Of a DNA stretch of 64,000 bases, positions 47,439-59,961 are shown in pieces. The DNA is from Methylomonas sp. MK1. GTDB lineage: Bacteria; Pseudomonadota; Gammaproteobacteria; Methylococcales; Methylomonadaceae. Under the pieces are notes generated by a model. It ran no database searches and was not told the origin of the DNA. It saw nothing but the letters and a program-made list of their open reading frames with translations. Positions within the stretch are counted from its first letter, which is position 1. Every line of letters starts with the position of its first letter. The stretch covers positions 930,001 through 994,000 of the forward strand of contig NZ_AQOV01000001.1 in assembly GCF_000365425.1 (NCBI RefSeq). Direction: 5' to 3'. The position numbers and the translations under genes are program-made.

Positions 47439-48521
47439 TTATAGGGCTAACGCAGCATAGCTATCGTTATCGTCAACTGCCGCTGAGACGCGCGCAATTA
47501 ACTCCAAATTGCTATTGTGCTCCATCATACCTCCTATAGCCAAGGTAACAATCATCGCTTCGAACGGATACACCAAATGAGCGCGATATCGTTGGCAATA
47601 CGTCTCTTCATCCAAACCGCCAATCCCGTGACTAGCTAACGACGCCAAATATAGCTTCAGCAATTGTTTTTCATGAGCGCGCCGGGACTCCGGCTTCAGC
47701 GATGTCGCTAAAAAATAAGCAAGATCACTAACACCCTCCCCCATCCGCACCAATTGCCAATCCAGAAAGCCCGGCTCAGAATGATTCCAAAATAGGTTGC
47801 CTGGATGGCAGTCATGATGCACCAGGGTCTGCACGCCGGCTGCCAATATCCTGGTGATTCGCCGCCGATCCGCAGCATAGTGCAGTGCGGATCGATATAA
47901 TTTGCTGGGCACCAAGCGCCCTGCGCGCTCAAGGCCACGCTTCATCAACGGCACAGCCAGTAAGGTACCCATATGATTTTCGACATTGTAACTAAAACCG
48001 TTTAACCAGCGATGCGTTTTCAGCAGCCTGGCATTGCCCCAATAGTGAGCATGAAAACCGGCTAACTTTTCGACCACCCGCTGAGCTTGCTCCAAAGACA
48101 GAGCGTCGGCGGCAAGCCCGGGCCTAAACCCCAGCTCGTCCAGGTCCGTCATTACTAATGTAGTACCGCGTCCTAACTGACTCTCAGCCGCTAAAATTTG
48201 CGGCAAATTCACCGGCACACCCTGAGAAAGCGAATTATAAAAATGAACTTCCTTATGCAATAAACGTGGTATAGCGGTAATCGCTCTGGACTTAATTGCC
48301 AGCGAAGGCGTTTTTACAAACCATCGACTTGGAACGACGCCGATAGCGTCATGATTTACCGTAAGCCGCAAGCGCGTCGATGTGCCAATATTGACGGATT
48401 GAATATCTACTGCACTGACTTTGGCACTGGTTGCGTATCGGTTAACGATACGTTGCGCCCATTGTCGGGATAATTGATCCGGGCGATGCACGACAATATG
48501 GTTTCTAAAACGGTTCAACAT
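47439..48521 (-). CDS. Aminoglycoside/ecdysteroid-kinase-like phosphotransferase
   Basis: The 360-residue protein has a protein-kinase-like fold. Motifs are LVHHDCHPGNLFW (catalytic loop, about 237-249), then GFLDWQLVRMGEGVSDLAYF, where the DWQ segment replaces DFG. This pattern fits the EcKinase-like subgroup of small-molecule phosphotransferases. The substrate is not known, and resistance is not implied. It lies just outside the island on the minus strand. Confidence 0.82.
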   Translation of the reverse strand: MLNRFRNHIVVHRPDQLSRQWAQRIVNRYATSAKVSAVDIQSVNIGTSTRLRLTVNHDAIGVVPSRWFVKTPSLAIKSRAITAIPRLLHKEVHFYNSLSQGVPVNLPQILAAESQLGRGTTLVMTDLDELGFRPGLAADALSLEQAQRVVEKLAGFHAHYWGNARLLKTHRWLNGFSYNVENHMGTLLAVPLMKRGLERAGRLVPSKLYRSALHYAADRRRITRILAAGVQTLVHHDCHPGNLFWNHSEPGFLDWQLVRMGEGVSDLAYFLATSLKPESRRAHEKQLLKLYLASLASHGIGGLDEETYCQRYRAHLVYPFEAMIVTLAIGGMMEHNSNLELIARVSAAVDDNDSYAALAL

Positions 48522-48753
48522 CGGATTAAGCCAGTCTCAAATATTTGATAAATCGAAATATTAGCAGCCGTATTCATTCAAGTTAATTTCATCGATCAAA
48601 GGAACTCCTGATTAATTCGTTGTTTCAAATTTCAATACCAATGAAATCAACAGCTTGCTATCAAGGATTTCTCGAAAAATTGATTTAATCAGAGGTTCCC
48701 AAACAGTAATTAACTAATTATCAAAATTCTGTGTATTCCTATAGTTTTTCAAG

Positions 48754-48790
48754 CAATAAAAAGCCCGCCAAGTCAAGTAACTTGCGGGCT
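48754..48790 (-). terminator. Terminator after tRNA-Pro
   Basis: On the minus strand, AGCCCGC pairs with GCGGGCT (48762-48768 with 48784-48790), extended by AAGTTAC/AAGTCAA pairing, then T-rich sequence. It lies 26 bases after the tRNA and closes the long minus-strand cluster. Confidence 0.85.
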
Positions 48791-48815
48791 ATGCAATATT
48801 CAATCTCAAAAAACT

Positions 48816-48894
<79 letters not shown>

Positions 48895-48962
48895 GTTTAT
48901 CGTTATATCAATGCCCATCCAGCAGAGCAAGCCAATAATAATATCACATTATTCGAGAAAGG

Positions 48963-49316
48963 CTATTTCAGTAACTCCAAAATATCTTCCAACTCGCCTA
49001 TCATTTGATGAATAAGTTGCTTGGTGCGAAGACTATCTTCCTTGGCGCTACCACTTGCCAAATGAGCACGCGCCCCACCTATCGTGTAACCTTGCTCGTA
49101 TAACAAAGCACGAATTTGTCGAATCAACAACACATCGTGACGCTGGTAATAACGACGGTTACCACGACGCTTCACCGGACTCAGTTCGGTAAACTCCTGC
49201 TCCCAATAGCGCAATACGTGGGGTTTTACCGCACAGAGGTCGCTAACTTCGCCAATCGTAAAATATCGCTTGGCCGGAATAACCGGTAATTCGTTGTTAT
49301 TACTGGGTTCCAGCAT
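48963..49316 (-). CDS. MerR-family regulator
   Basis: The 117-residue protein has the MerR winged helix at about 18-85: [22 protein letters not shown], then [20 protein letters not shown]. The C-terminus is a short coiled coil without the Cys of metal-sensing MerR proteins. A MerR-like gene directly after ihfA is common in gammaproteobacteria; its role is unknown. It overlaps ihfA by 17 bases. Confidence 0.9.
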   Translation of the reverse strand: MLEPSNNNELPVIPAKRYFTIGEVSDLCAVKPHVLRYWEQEFTELSPVKRRGNRRYYQRHDVLLIRQIRALLYEQGYTIGGARAHLASGSAKEDSLRTKQLIHQMIGELEDILELLK

Positions 49317-49596
49317 ACGCTTCTACTCGAGCTTTCAATTTTTGCCCTGTTCTAAAAGTCACCACACGCCTCGGAGTGATAGGAATCTCTTCGCCCGTTT
49401 TCGGATTTCTGCCCGGACGACCGCTTTTATCGCGCAATTCGAACTTACCGAACCCGGAAATTTTTACTTGCTCACCGCTCTCCAGACTTTTTTTAATTTC
49501 GTCAAAAAACAACTCTACGATTTCTTTAGCTTCGCGTTTGTTTAAACCGAGGTCTTCAAACAATTTCTCTGCAATATCTGCTTTGGTTAATGCCAC
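49300..49596 (-). CDS. ihfA: Integration host factor alpha subunit
   Basis: IHF alpha pairs with IHF beta to bend DNA by more than 160 degrees at specific sites. The start is a GTG at 49596 (product [12 protein letters not shown]) with GAGGGAG about 6 bases upstream; this fits the known IhfA start better than another GTG two codons earlier. At 98 residues it matches E. coli (99). The arm contains [31 protein letters not shown] and the Pro that intercalates into DNA. It begins 2 bases after the pheT stop. Confidence 0.96.
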   Translation of the reverse strand: MALTKADIAEKLFEDLGLNKREAKEIVELFFDEIKKSLESGEQVKISGFGKFELRDKSGRPGRNPKTGEEIPITPRRVVTFRTGQKLKARVEAYAGTQ

Positions 49597-49598
49597 AA

Positions 49599-51974
49599 TC
49601 ACTCCCTCAATTTTGCATTCAGTTTAGCCGCTAAAGTGTCCAGCACTTTGCGAAATATAGCATCAATTTCTGTGTCGGTAAGCGTTTGTGTAAAATCCTG
49701 CAAGACTAAAGCTAACGCGACACTCTTATAACCTTCGGCAACGCCTGGTCCGCGATAAATATCGAAGATCGATATTTCGCGTATCGCCGTCTCGCGACAT
49801 TCTTGAATAACCTTGGTAATTGCAGTAGCCGATACGGCCTCCTCCACTAACAAAGCCATATCGCGGCGTACCGAAGGAAATTTAGATAGCGCTCTGAATT
49901 TCGGAACCTTCCGTTTCAATACGGCTTCCTGCTCCAGCTCGAACAAGTATACCGGGCTATCGAAACCTAATTGTTTTTCCAGCGTCGGATGCAGCATACC
50001 TAATAAGCCTATTGCTTCGCCGCTTGAATTTTTGATTTGCGCGGTTTGACCGGGATGTAATGCTGGATGTTGATAGACAACAAACTCCGCTGTAATACCC
50101 GTTAAACCGAATAACGCTTGGACATCGGCTTTCACATCGAAGAAATCCAGCTTTCTGGCTTTTTCGCCCCATTGCTCGGCGTTAACCGTCCCCAAGGCCA
50201 CACCGGATAACATTTTCCGTTGCTGAATGTGCCCGTCTTCATAGAAAAACCGCAACCCGGCTTCAAAAAGGCGCACACGACTCTGTTGACGATTCGTGTT
50301 GTACAAAGCCGCATTCAATAAACCGCACCACAGCGTAGTGCGCATGACAGCCAGCTCGGAGGATATAGGGTTTTGAATCCGGATAAATTCTTCGCCAGGC
50401 GCGACGGCATTTTGCATCGCTTCATCAACAAAGCTGTAGGTAATCGCTTCCTGATAACCGCGATCTACCAAGCAATCCTGCAATCTCGCCAATGGCAACT
50501 GTGCCTCAGGTGCTTTGCCAAGCTCAGAGCGCATCAACAAACTACTGCTAGGTAGATTGTTATATCCATAGATTCTGCCGATTTCTTCCAGCAAATCTTC
50601 TTCGATGGCAATATCGAAACGAAAGCCTGGCGGGGTAATTTCCCAACCGTTTTCGACTACTTGAACCTGCATACCCAATCCTTCAAATAGCGCATGCACT
50701 TCATCGTCGCCGAACTGGATACCCAATACTTTGGCGATACGCTGACTACGCAATTTGACTGGCTCTCTGGGCGGCAGCGCCGCAACAGCAGTAATTTCCT
50801 GAACTGGCCCCGGGCTGCCGCCTGCAATCTCGATGATCAGTTGTGTCGCGCGTTCTATGGCACGGCGCTGCAATTTAAAATCCACACCCCTTTCAAAGCG
50901 ATGTGAGGAATCAGTGTGCAAACCAAATTGACGAGCCTTGCCGGCTACATTAATCGGTGTAAAAAACGCGCATTCCAGAAATATGTCCCGAGTCTCACCA
51001 AATACCGCACTATCCTTGCCACCCATCACCCCAGCCAAAGCCAAAGCTTGTTTTTGATCGGCAATGACTAAGGCGTCACCATCCAATTCTATGGTTTGGT
51101 CGTTCAGTAAAGCCAAGGACTCGCCGGCCCGGCTGCGTCTAACCACGATAGGCGCGCTCAGTTTATCGGCATCGAAAGCGTGTAGCGGTTGACCCAGTTC
51201 GATCAAGACGTAGTTGGTAACATCAACAACCGGACTTAAACTTCTAATACCACAACGGCGCAGACGCTCCTGCATCCACATTGGCGTGACCGCAGCGGGA
51301 TTGATATTTTTGATCAAACGCCCGAGATAAACCGGACACGCTTCTGTCGCTTCAACCTTAACTTCCAAGGTTTGTTGGTGCTGCGGCTCGATAACAGCAA
51401 ACGCCGTTGCCTGGAACGGCAGATTATTTAGCACCGCCACTTCCCTGGCAACGCCTTCGACGCTCAAGCAATCCGCACGGTTAGGTGTTAAGCCCAACTC
51501 GATCACGTTATCATTCAGCGTCAAATAGTCGCGAATATCGACACCGACCGGTGCATCAGCCGGTAATTCCATCAAACCATCGGAACTGACCGCTAAGCCT
51601 AATTCTTTTTCCGAACACAACATACCGAACGACAATTCGCCGCGCAGCTTGGATTCTTTTATTCTGAAATCGCCTGGCAACACCGCACCGATCAATGCTG
51701 CCGGAATTTTCAAACCGGGCCTGACATTGCTGGCACCACAAACGATTTGCAGGGGTTCAGCTTGGCCGACATTGACCTGACAAACCCTAAGTTTATCGGC
51801 GTTTGGATGTTGAATAGTGGAAAGTACTTCGCCGACCACCACCCCGGAAAATTCAGCTGCCACCGGCGTCACGGCATCGACTTCCAGACCGGCCATGGTC
51901 AATTGCGCGACTAATTCGGCAGTGGCGACAGGCGGATTGACTAGTTCTCTTAACCAGGCTTCACTGACTTGCAT
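49599..51974 (-). CDS. pheT: Phenylalanine-tRNA ligase beta subunit
   Basis: The 791-residue protein has the N-terminal tRNA-binding (EMAP-like) domain (about 40-150), the B3/B4 editing region ([28 protein letters not shown]), the B5 domain and the C-terminal anticodon-binding FDX-ACB fold ([17 protein letters not shown]). PheS2PheT2 charges tRNA-Phe. It follows pheS by 15 bases. Length is as expected. Confidence 0.97.
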   Translation of the reverse strand: MQVSEAWLRELVNPPVATAELVAQLTMAGLEVDAVTPVAAEFSGVVVGEVLSTIQHPNADKLRVCQVNVGQAEPLQIVCGASNVRPGLKIPAALIGAVLPGDFRIKESKLRGELSFGMLCSEKELGLAVSSDGLMELPADAPVGVDIRDYLTLNDNVIELGLTPNRADCLSVEGVAREVAVLNNLPFQATAFAVIEPQHQQTLEVKVEATEACPVYLGRLIKNINPAAVTPMWMQERLRRCGIRSLSPVVDVTNYVLIELGQPLHAFDADKLSAPIVVRRSRAGESLALLNDQTIELDGDALVIADQKQALALAGVMGGKDSAVFGETRDIFLECAFFTPINVAGKARQFGLHTDSSHRFERGVDFKLQRRAIERATQLIIEIAGGSPGPVQEITAVAALPPREPVKLRSQRIAKVLGIQFGDDEVHALFEGLGMQVQVVENGWEITPPGFRFDIAIEEDLLEEIGRIYGYNNLPSSSLLMRSELGKAPEAQLPLARLQDCLVDRGYQEAITYSFVDEAMQNAVAPGEEFIRIQNPISSELAVMRTTLWCGLLNAALYNTNRQQSRVRLFEAGLRFFYEDGHIQQRKMLSGVALGTVNAEQWGEKARKLDFFDVKADVQALFGLTGITAEFVVYQHPALHPGQTAQIKNSSGEAIGLLGMLHPTLEKQLGFDSPVYLFELEQEAVLKRKVPKFRALSKFPSVRRDMALLVEEAVSATAITKVIQECRETAIREISIFDIYRGPGVAEGYKSVALALVLQDFTQTLTDTEIDAIFRKVLDTLAAKLNAKLRE

Positions 51975-51989
51975 GATTATTTTCCACCG

Positions 51990-53012
<1,023 letters not shown>

Positions 53013-53060
53013 TCAGCTCACTTTTGTCTGCAATTGAGGGAGATTCCAAAACGATAGGTT

Positions 53061-53142
53061 CCCGCCAAAAGAGGTACGGCGGAAAATTCCCCGCCAGAAA
53101 CGGGGAGTCGAGCGATTAAGCCGCTCTTGCGGAGCGGCTTAA
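53061..53142 (-). promoter_or_regulatory. Three-hairpin leader between rplT and pheS
   Basis: On the minus strand come first a perfect 11-bp stem (53142-53132 with 53126-53116), next CCCCG/CGGGG with an AATTTT tail (53105-53083), then CCGCC/GGCGG (about 53082-53061). None has a classic long T-run. E. coli pheST is controlled by attenuation through a Phe-rich leader peptide; no Phe-rich short ORF is evident here. The hairpins may be processing or attenuation elements. Confidence 0.45.
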
Positions 53143-53150
53143 TATTTTCC

Positions 53151-53513
53151 TTACGGTTTGCTTTGGTTTGCTATAGCCACTTTCGCAATCGCGCCGAAAG
53201 CGTCGATATCGCGTACAGCCAAATCGGCCAATACTTTGCGATCAATCGCAACATTGGCTTTATTTAGACCGTTGATCAAACGGCTATAGGAGATACCGTA
53301 CAAACGTGCGGCAGCGTTGATACGCACGATCCACAAAGCGCGGAATTGGCGTTTTTTCTGTTTACGGTCGCGATAAGCGTATTGACCGGCCTTAATGACC
53401 GCCTGCTTGGCGACGCGGTAAACCCGGCTACGGGCACCGTAGTAACCTTTTGCCAGTTTTAAAATCTTTTTATGTCTTGCTCTAGCGGTGACGCCGCGTT
53501 TAACTCTAGCCAT
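53151..53513 (-). CDS. rplT: 50S ribosomal protein L20
   Basis: The 120-residue basic protein starts [18 protein letters not shown] and contains [20 protein letters not shown] and [13 protein letters not shown], all standard for L20. L20 binds 23S rRNA early in assembly and, in enteric bacteria, represses its own operon by binding the infC-rpmI mRNA. It follows rpmI by 29 bases. Confidence 0.98.
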   Translation of the reverse strand: MARVKRGVTARARHKKILKLAKGYYGARSRVYRVAKQAVIKAGQYAYRDRKQKKRQFRALWIVRINAAARLYGISYSRLINGLNKANVAIDRKVLADLAVRDIDAFGAIAKVAIANQSKP

Positions 53514-53542
53514 GTTCTACTCTCTTCAATAACGGTGACAAA

Positions 53543-53740
53543 TCAACTGTACGGCAGCATACGCGCAACCAATGGCGTATCCGACGGATGAAGAATGGCT
53601 GTTTTACGCAGTTGTCTTTTACGTTTGGTGGTTTTTTTGGTCAGGATATGACGCTTATGCGATTGTTTGCATTTAAAACCGCCGCTTCCGATTTTCTTGA
53701 AGCGCTTGCCGGCACCACTATGGCTTTTCATTTTTGGCAT
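53543..53740 (-). CDS. rpmI: 50S ribosomal protein L35
   Basis: The ATG at 53740 ([20 protein letters not shown]) gives the normal 65 residues; a longer in-frame extension is not used. GGAG lies about 7 bases upstream. It has the usual basic composition ([16 protein letters not shown]). The gap from infC (about 160 bases) may hold an L20-binding structure as in enteric bacteria, though I could not resolve one. Confidence 0.97.
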   Translation of the reverse strand: MPKMKSHSGAGKRFKKIGSGGFKCKQSHKRHILTKKTTKRKRQLRKTAILHPSDTPLVARMLPYS

Positions 53741-53899
53741 TTGTTTTCTCCAATGATTAAAAGTAAAGTCCCTGAGATAAAACCCAGTGAGGCAAAATGC
53801 TTGGCCCCATTGAATTTCCGGACACAAAAGTATCCGCTAGCCGATTCGCTCCTGAATCGCGTTGCCGTTTTAAAAAACGGCTAAAACCGTGTGATCGAA

Positions 53900-54424
53900 T
53901 TATTTCTTTTTCTTCGGGCCCATCACCATGACCATTTGCCGGCCTTCCAACTTGGGAAATTGCTCGACTATGGCCATTTCTTCCAGATCGGTTTCGATAC
54001 GTTTCAACAAGTCCATGCCCAACTCGCGATGAGTTAGCTCCCGGCCTTTAAAACGTACAGTGATCTTGGTTTTGTCGCCTTCGTTTAGAAACTTGATCAG
54101 GCTACGCAGCTTGACCTGGTAATCACCTTCTTCGGTACCGGGCCTAAACTTGATTTCCTTGATCTGGATTTGTTTTTGCTTTTTCTTGGCGGCTTGCAGT
54201 TTTTTGTTTAACTCAAACTGGTATTTGCCGAAGTCCATGACTTTGCAAACCGGAGGATCGGCATTGGGCGATATTTCGACCAGATCCATGTTTGCATCGT
54301 AGGCGAGCTGTAACGCTTCGTTTATTGAAACAACCCCGACTTGTTCACCTTCAGCGCCTACTACCCGAACCCGCCTGGCGGTAATTTCGGTATTTAAGCG
54401 CGTTGCATCTTTTTTAGAGCTGAT
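53900..54424 (-). CDS. infC: Translation initiation factor IF-3, AUC start
   Basis: IF-3 checks start codons on the 30S subunit. No ATG, GTG or TTG gives a full-length product: the first ATG (54289) would remove most of the N-terminal domain. An ATC at 54424 has GGAGG 8 bases upstream and opens a frame ([20 protein letters not shown]) of 174 residues, matching E. coli IF-3 (180). E. coli infC uses the rare AUU, which IF-3 itself discriminates against, giving autoregulation. AUC here serves the same logic. It starts 22 bases after the thrS stop. Confidence 0.93.
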   Translation of the reverse strand: MSSKKDATRLNTEITARRVRVVGAEGEQVGVVSINEALQLAYDANMDLVEISPNADPPVCKVMDFGKYQFELNKKLQAAKKKQKQIQIKEIKFRPGTEEGDYQVKLRSLIKFLNEGDKTKITVRFKGRELTHRELGMDLLKRIETDLEEMAIVEQFPKLEGRQMVMVMGPKKKK

Positions 54425-54446
54425 ACCCTAATCCTCCAAGTTGTTA

Positions 54447-56354
54447 TTATTTTCGATCCGCAATCTGGTTTCTCAAGCGTTCGCCAAGTTCGCCAATTGA
54501 CAGACTTCCTAGATCCTCGCCCTGCTGCGTGCGTACACTGACAGTGTGAGTTTCTAATTCCTTGTCGCCGATAATCAAAAGATACGGCACTCGCTGCATA
54601 GAATGCTCACGGATTTTAAAGCCTATCTTCTCGTTTCTCAAGTCAATTTTGACTCTAAGACCTTGTTTTTCAAGTTGTCGCCTAACTTCCTCAGCATAAT
54701 CGGCATGGCGATCAGTGATATTCATCACCACCAACTGCACCGGCGCCAACCATAACGGAAAAGTTCCGGCAAATTGCTCGATCAAAATCCCGATGAAGCG
54801 CTCCAAGGAACCCAGGATCGCCCGATGCAACATTACCGGCACATGCCTGGCGCTATCTTCGCCTATATACGAGGCATCCAGCCTTTCCGGCATCGAGAAA
54901 TCAACCTGTATAGTACCGCATTGCCAGACTCGACCTATACAATCTTTTAAGGAGAACTCAATTTTAGGACCATAAAAGGCGCCTTCACCCGGTTGTAACT
55001 GCCAATCCAAACCTTTAGTATTCAGCGCCAATTCCAAAGCATTTTCAGCTTTATCCCAGACCGCATCGTCACCAACGCGATTTTCCGGACGAGTCGACAA
55101 TTTGATAATCACTTCTTCGAAGCCAAAATCCTTATATACCTCGAACAACAGATCAATAAACGTAGACACTTCGGATTGAATCTGATCTTCGGTACAGAAG
55201 ATGTGGGCATCGTCCTGTACGAAGTTTCTAACCCGCATCAAACCGTGCAAAGTACCGGATGGCTCATTGCGGTGGCAGGAGCCGAACTCGGCAAGGCGCA
55301 CAGGCAAATCTCGGTAGCTCTTAATGCCTTGATTATAAATTTGGATATGACAGGGGCAATTCATCGGTTTCACCGCATAATCGCGGCTTTCCGAATGTGT
55401 GGTAAACATCATTGCACTGAACTTATCCCAGTGCCCTGACTTTTCCCACAAGGTGCGATCAACAATTTGCGGCGTTTTGACTTCGCCGTAGCCGTTCATG
55501 CGCAATTTCTCGCGCACGTATTGTTCGATTTGCTGATAAATAGTCCAGCCTTTGTCGTGCCAGAACACCATGCCCGGGGCTTCTTCCTGGGTATGAAACA
55601 AATCCAGCGCCTTGCCGATTTTGCGGTGGTCGCGCTTTTCGGCTTCTTCCAGACGATGCAGATAAGCGGCTAGCTCCTTAGCGTCGCCCCATGCGGTACC
55701 GTAAATGCGTTGCAGCATTTCGTTTTTTGAATCGCCGCGCCAGTAAGCGCCGGCAATTTTCATTAACTTAAAGGCTTTTAATTTGCCGGTGCTGGGCACA
55801 TGCGGACCACGGCACAAATCGGTGAATTCGCCTTGCTGATACAAAGACAAATCTTCGTTGGCAGGAATCGAAGAAATAATTTCAGCTTTATACTTCTCGC
55901 CCAAACCTTCAAAAAACTTTACAGCTTCGTCGCGTGACAAAAGGGAGCGACTAATTGTAATGTCCTGCGCAACCAGTTCCGCCATTTTCTTTTCAATGGC
56001 TGTCAAATCATCAGGTGTAAAAGAACGCTCAAAGGCAAAGTCGTAATAGAAACCGTTTTCTATCACCGGACCTATGGTTACCTGCGCTGAGGGGAATAAT
56101 TGCTTGACTGCCTGGGCCAATAAATGCGCAGTGGAGTGGCGAATTACATCAACACCCTCTTCGTCCTTGGCAGTGACGATTTGCAAGCTGACATCGGAAT
56201 CGATTAGTGTGGAGGCATCCACCAACTTGCCATTGACTTTGCCAGCTAACGCGGCCTTCGCCAGACCCGTACCGATAGAAAGGGCCACATCCATTACAGA
56301 CACCGCTTGGTCGAATTGACGCTGAGAGCCGTCGGGCAAAGTGATTACAGGCAT
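54447..56354 (-). CDS. thrS: Threonine-tRNA ligase
   Basis: The ATG at 56354 ([11 protein letters not shown]) gives 635 residues, the usual length. Upstream in-frame codons overlap tRNA-Val and a terminator. Domains are TGS (about 1-60), the editing domain with [16 protein letters not shown], the catalytic class II core ([12 protein letters not shown] with zinc Cys, [33 protein letters not shown]) and the anticodon-binding domain. It heads the translation cluster and lies only 14 bases from a terminator-like hairpin. Confidence 0.97.
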   Translation of the reverse strand: MPVITLPDGSQRQFDQAVSVMDVALSIGTGLAKAALAGKVNGKLVDASTLIDSDVSLQIVTAKDEEGVDVIRHSTAHLLAQAVKQLFPSAQVTIGPVIENGFYYDFAFERSFTPDDLTAIEKKMAELVAQDITISRSLLSRDEAVKFFEGLGEKYKAEIISSIPANEDLSLYQQGEFTDLCRGPHVPSTGKLKAFKLMKIAGAYWRGDSKNEMLQRIYGTAWGDAKELAAYLHRLEEAEKRDHRKIGKALDLFHTQEEAPGMVFWHDKGWTIYQQIEQYVREKLRMNGYGEVKTPQIVDRTLWEKSGHWDKFSAMMFTTHSESRDYAVKPMNCPCHIQIYNQGIKSYRDLPVRLAEFGSCHRNEPSGTLHGLMRVRNFVQDDAHIFCTEDQIQSEVSTFIDLLFEVYKDFGFEEVIIKLSTRPENRVGDDAVWDKAENALELALNTKGLDWQLQPGEGAFYGPKIEFSLKDCIGRVWQCGTIQVDFSMPERLDASYIGEDSARHVPVMLHRAILGSLERFIGILIEQFAGTFPLWLAPVQLVVMNITDRHADYAEEVRRQLEKQGLRVKIDLRNEKIGFKIREHSMQRVPYLLIIGDKELETHTVSVRTQQGEDLGSLSIGELGERLRNQIADRK

Positions 56355-56368
56355 TTTCGATTCCACAA

Positions 56369-56396
56369 TAAAAAAAGCACCGTCATGCGGTGCTTT
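56369..56396 (-). terminator. Terminator between tRNA-Val and thrS
   Basis: On the minus strand AAAGCACCG (56396-56388) pairs perfectly with CGGTGCTTT (56382-56374) around a 5-base loop, followed by T's down to 56369. It follows tRNA-Val by 6 bases and ends 14 bases before the thrS start. Confidence 0.9.
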
Positions 56397-56402
56397 ATGT
56401 TT

Positions 56403-56479
56403 TGGTAGGCGCGAGTGGACTCGAACCACCGACCCCCACCATGTCAAGGTGGTGCTCTAACCAGCTGAGCTACGCGCCT
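56403..56479 (-). tRNA. tRNA-Val (GAC)
   Basis: This 77-base cloverleaf has acceptor arms AGGCGCG/CGCGCCT and an encoded ACCA end. The anticodon stem CCACC/GGTGG encloses TTGACAT, giving anticodon GAC. It is the first gene transcribed before thrS on the minus strand. Confidence 0.96.
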
Positions 56480-56502
56480 AAAGTCTATCGTTCGAGCCGC
56501 GC

Positions 56503-56530
56503 ATTATAACGATCTAAACAGCTTATGCAA
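56503..56530 (-). promoter_or_regulatory. Promoter of tRNA-Val (and possibly thrS cluster)
   Basis: On the minus strand TTGCAT (56530-56525) and TATAAT (56508-56503) are 16 bases apart, followed by a GCGCGG discriminator. The -10 box ends 23 bases before the tRNA. Confidence 0.75.
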
Positions 56531-56554
56531 GCTTTTTCTACTTCGACACTTGGT

Positions 56555-57508
56555 TCAAACCGTTGCCGTTAAGATGGAACCCTTAGCACCGGGGGTTGGC
56601 GAGTTGTTCTCACGATTACCGGACAACTTGTTTAAGAACTCCAACAAAGTCGGTTTTTTACCATTCGCTGGAGTACCCAGCAAATTCACTAGATCGCTAA
56701 AACTATCTTGCAATTCCTTATATTTACCGCCAGTTGCTCCATTTGCGTCACTCAGAGCCGAGATCAAATTTTGCAAATTATCGGTGAATTTACCGTAGCC
56801 ATTTCGACCAACCGCTCTATCACCATGCTGAATATCATCGTCGGAGCCGTGACGTCGATCCGCACTGTATTTCAAAGCCTGACGCAAATCGTGCAAGAAG
56901 CTGTGTAACGCCTGACGAACATCGGCGACAGTTGCGCGTGGCGCGGACGTAGTGGTTGTAGCCGTTGATGTATTCGTTACCGGTGCAGTTGTCGTAGTTG
57001 CCGGCGTACCGGCGTTATTCTGGACGCTGGTTGCAGGAGTTGCGGCCGGAGCTTGTGCAGCGCTTGTTGTTACAGGCGTCGAAGTAGTCGTAGTCGGCGT
57101 AACCGGCTTTGGCGGTGTTTGCACGGCACTTGCATCGCCTTGTGCCGCTGTAGAAGTTTGCTGCACACCGCTTTGCTTCAATACCTGCCGTAAATCCTGC
57201 AAAAAGGTCTGCAACAACTGCCCGAGATTAGATGAGTTATTTTGACCGCCACCAGCATTGTTTTCAGTGGTGTCATCGCCGGCAGAATCGCTATTACCGC
57301 CAGGAATATTCAGCCCGAAACTTTGCAATGTTTGCATGACATTGCGCATGAACGCCCCACCGCCATGATGATGCCCATGCTTCTCCCCTCTTCCACTGAC
57401 CGCCGGACGCTCTGTGTCCTCGTCGTTGTGAGTGCTTTTGGTACTGGATATGCTGATGGTCATTTGCGATACATACAATGATGTTGTCAATGAATTGATC
57501 GTAGTCAT
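56555..57508 (-). CDS. Low-complexity protein with duplicated helix, unknown function
   Basis: The ATG at 57508 has AAGGTGA 6 bases upstream and gives 317 residues. There is no Sec signal. A His/Gly-rich patch (GEKHGHHHGGGAF) lies near residue 45. A helix LGQLLQTFLQDLRQVLKQSG (about 100) is echoed by VRQALHSFLHDLRQALKYS (about 200). Between them is a Thr/Pro/Ala-rich linker of about 80 residues. The C-terminus is helical (YKELQDSFSDLVNLLG). I do not recognise it. The build suggests a flexible, possibly secreted or surface protein. Confidence 0.65.
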   Translation of the reverse strand: MTTINSLTTSLYVSQMTISISSTKSTHNDEDTERPAVSGRGEKHGHHHGGGAFMRNVMQTLQSFGLNIPGGNSDSAGDDTTENNAGGGQNNSSNLGQLLQTFLQDLRQVLKQSGVQQTSTAAQGDASAVQTPPKPVTPTTTTSTPVTTSAAQAPAATPATSVQNNAGTPATTTTAPVTNTSTATTTTSAPRATVADVRQALHSFLHDLRQALKYSADRRHGSDDDIQHGDRAVGRNGYGKFTDNLQNLISALSDANGATGGKYKELQDSFSDLVNLLGTPANGKKPTLLEFLNKLSGNRENNSPTPGAKGSILTATV

Positions 57509-57745
57509 TAGATTCACCTTGACGCTGCATAAAAACAAATGGTCAATAGCCAAGGGCAGGACAGACATACGCAAATCAGTTCCTGTATTGGCGGTTACAA
57601 CCATGCCGTTTCTTTTAGCGGCAGAAATTTTGTGAACTTTAGCTAACTATCCAAAAAAAAGACCAAACACGCTTGACTGAAAACAAAACCTCGCGAATAA
57701 AGTTGGCTAACAAATACCGACGCAAAGTTACTAACCGATTTCCAG

Positions 57746-58702
<957 letters not shown>

Positions 58703-58947
58703 TTATGCGGCAGCCCATTCAGCGCAAATTACCACAAAATATAAAACTAAAACTCGGATAAGCAGTGCGCCGACACTTACGTCGGCCCCCTGAAAACTCT
58801 AAACAGCACCAAATAATGTGCGTACCGCTACTTAATTTTTCTCAGAAATTGCTGGCTTGGGATACCGAAATTCGATTGCACTATTTGGCGTGATGTTTCC
58901 CGATGTACAATCTGCTTTTTATTCCTTGATAACAGTGTGGATACATT

Positions 58948-59415
58948 ATGGGATTTGAAGAACTAGCATCGCTCAGAGATGAACTTGTCAAGCAAGCGGC
59001 TGCCAATAAATCGGTACAACGGCAAAAAAAGATAGCGGAGAAATCACCTATCAAGAAGACCGGCAAAGCTGATGCCTTAGTCGCCATCATCGGCTTGCTG
59101 CAAAAGAAATTCCCTTTGGCATTCCCCAAAAAACCCGCTGCGAAACTGCCCTTAAAAATTGGTATCCACAAAGACATCCTGGCGCATGCCGATCAACTCG
59201 GCGCAGATAAAAACCAACTCCGCAACGCACTGAAGGCATGGTGTTGGGGACATCGTTATTGGGATTGCCTGACGGAAGATGCCGTCAGAGTTGATTTGCA
59301 AGGGATGCCGGCCGGCCAAGTCACAAAAGCAGATGCTGAACAAGCGAGCAAATTAAAAGCAGAACGTCGAAAACAGCCCGAAGCAATCGAAGCATTACCT
59401 ACCGAGGAAGCATAA
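58948..59415 (+). CDS. ProQ/FinO-family RNA chaperone
   Basis: The 155-residue basic protein has the ProQ/FinO domain at about 45-125: LLQKKFPLAFPK, PLKIGIHKDIL, LRNALKAWCWGHRYWDCLTE, RVDLQGMPAGQVT. The N-terminal extension is Lys/Ala rich and flexible. Such proteins bind structured RNA ends and help small RNAs regulate mRNAs. It lacks the C-terminal Tudor-like domain of E. coli ProQ, so a minimal form is likely. Confidence 0.9.
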   Translation: MGFEELASLRDELVKQAAANKSVQRQKKIAEKSPIKKTGKADALVAIIGLLQKKFPLAFPKKPAAKLPLKIGIHKDILAHADQLGADKNQLRNALKAWCWGHRYWDCLTEDAVRVDLQGMPAGQVTKADAEQASKLKAERRKQPEAIEALPTEEA

Positions 59416-59961
59416 CTTTTGCCCGCACAGATAATGCCAGCACCAGGAAAGCACGGGGTCAAACTTGTGGTTTTCTGGACGCACAACTGCGCGGAAACGC
59501 CGAAACTGGGTGTTTCCCAAACCCGCTTGTCTGATTGCTAATGCGGCTACCCATCTCTGCCGACTGAGCAGTACGTCAGGCTCGGAAATTCCGAACCAAC
59601 CGATATACACTCATTCACCCAAAGCAAACTCCGGTGCGTGCCGGCATCATCAGTTCCCGGAAAATTTTTGTCATAAAACCTCAACAAGCTATTAGAATAG
59701 CCACCGATTCTGCAAAGCTATCCCGGAATCAGAAGGTATCGACTGCAAAATTTGCGTCATTTTCTTCTCGCGATCACGCCTTAGGTTTACCCACACCAAG
59801 GCAGTCTCTTCACGACCAAGCCTAAAACTAGGCAAAAGTCGGCAATACAGAGCCTTAAAGCCCCTCGGCATCCGCCAGGCGTTACTCTTTATAGACTTTT
59901 CAAACTCCGACACTGGATCGCAGTTTGCCCGATCCTAGATTTTTAGTTCCCAGGAGGAATT
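59416..59961. other. Gene-free stretch of about 545 bases
   Basis: I see no convincing gene. Two antisense frames (59395-59610 and 59692-59913) lack ribosome sites and conserved character. A GGAGGAATT ribosome site at 59952-59960 serves the next gene. The stretch may hold decayed sequence or an unrecognised small RNA. Confidence 0.5.

Noticed and set aside
47439-48521. Antibiotic resistance kinase
   Set aside because: The catalytic motifs are those of broad small-molecule phosphotransferases; nothing points to an aminoglycoside substrate.
53741-53827. N-terminal extension of rpmI
   Set aside because: L35 is normally about 65 residues and starts MPKMK, as at 53740.
56355-56447. N-terminal extension of thrS
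   Set aside because: It runs through the terminator and tRNA-Val. MPVITLPDG at 56354 is the normal start.
59395-59913. Two minus-strand frames in the stretch after proQ
   Set aside because: No ribosome sites and no family similarity that I can recognise; they may be chance or decayed sequence.
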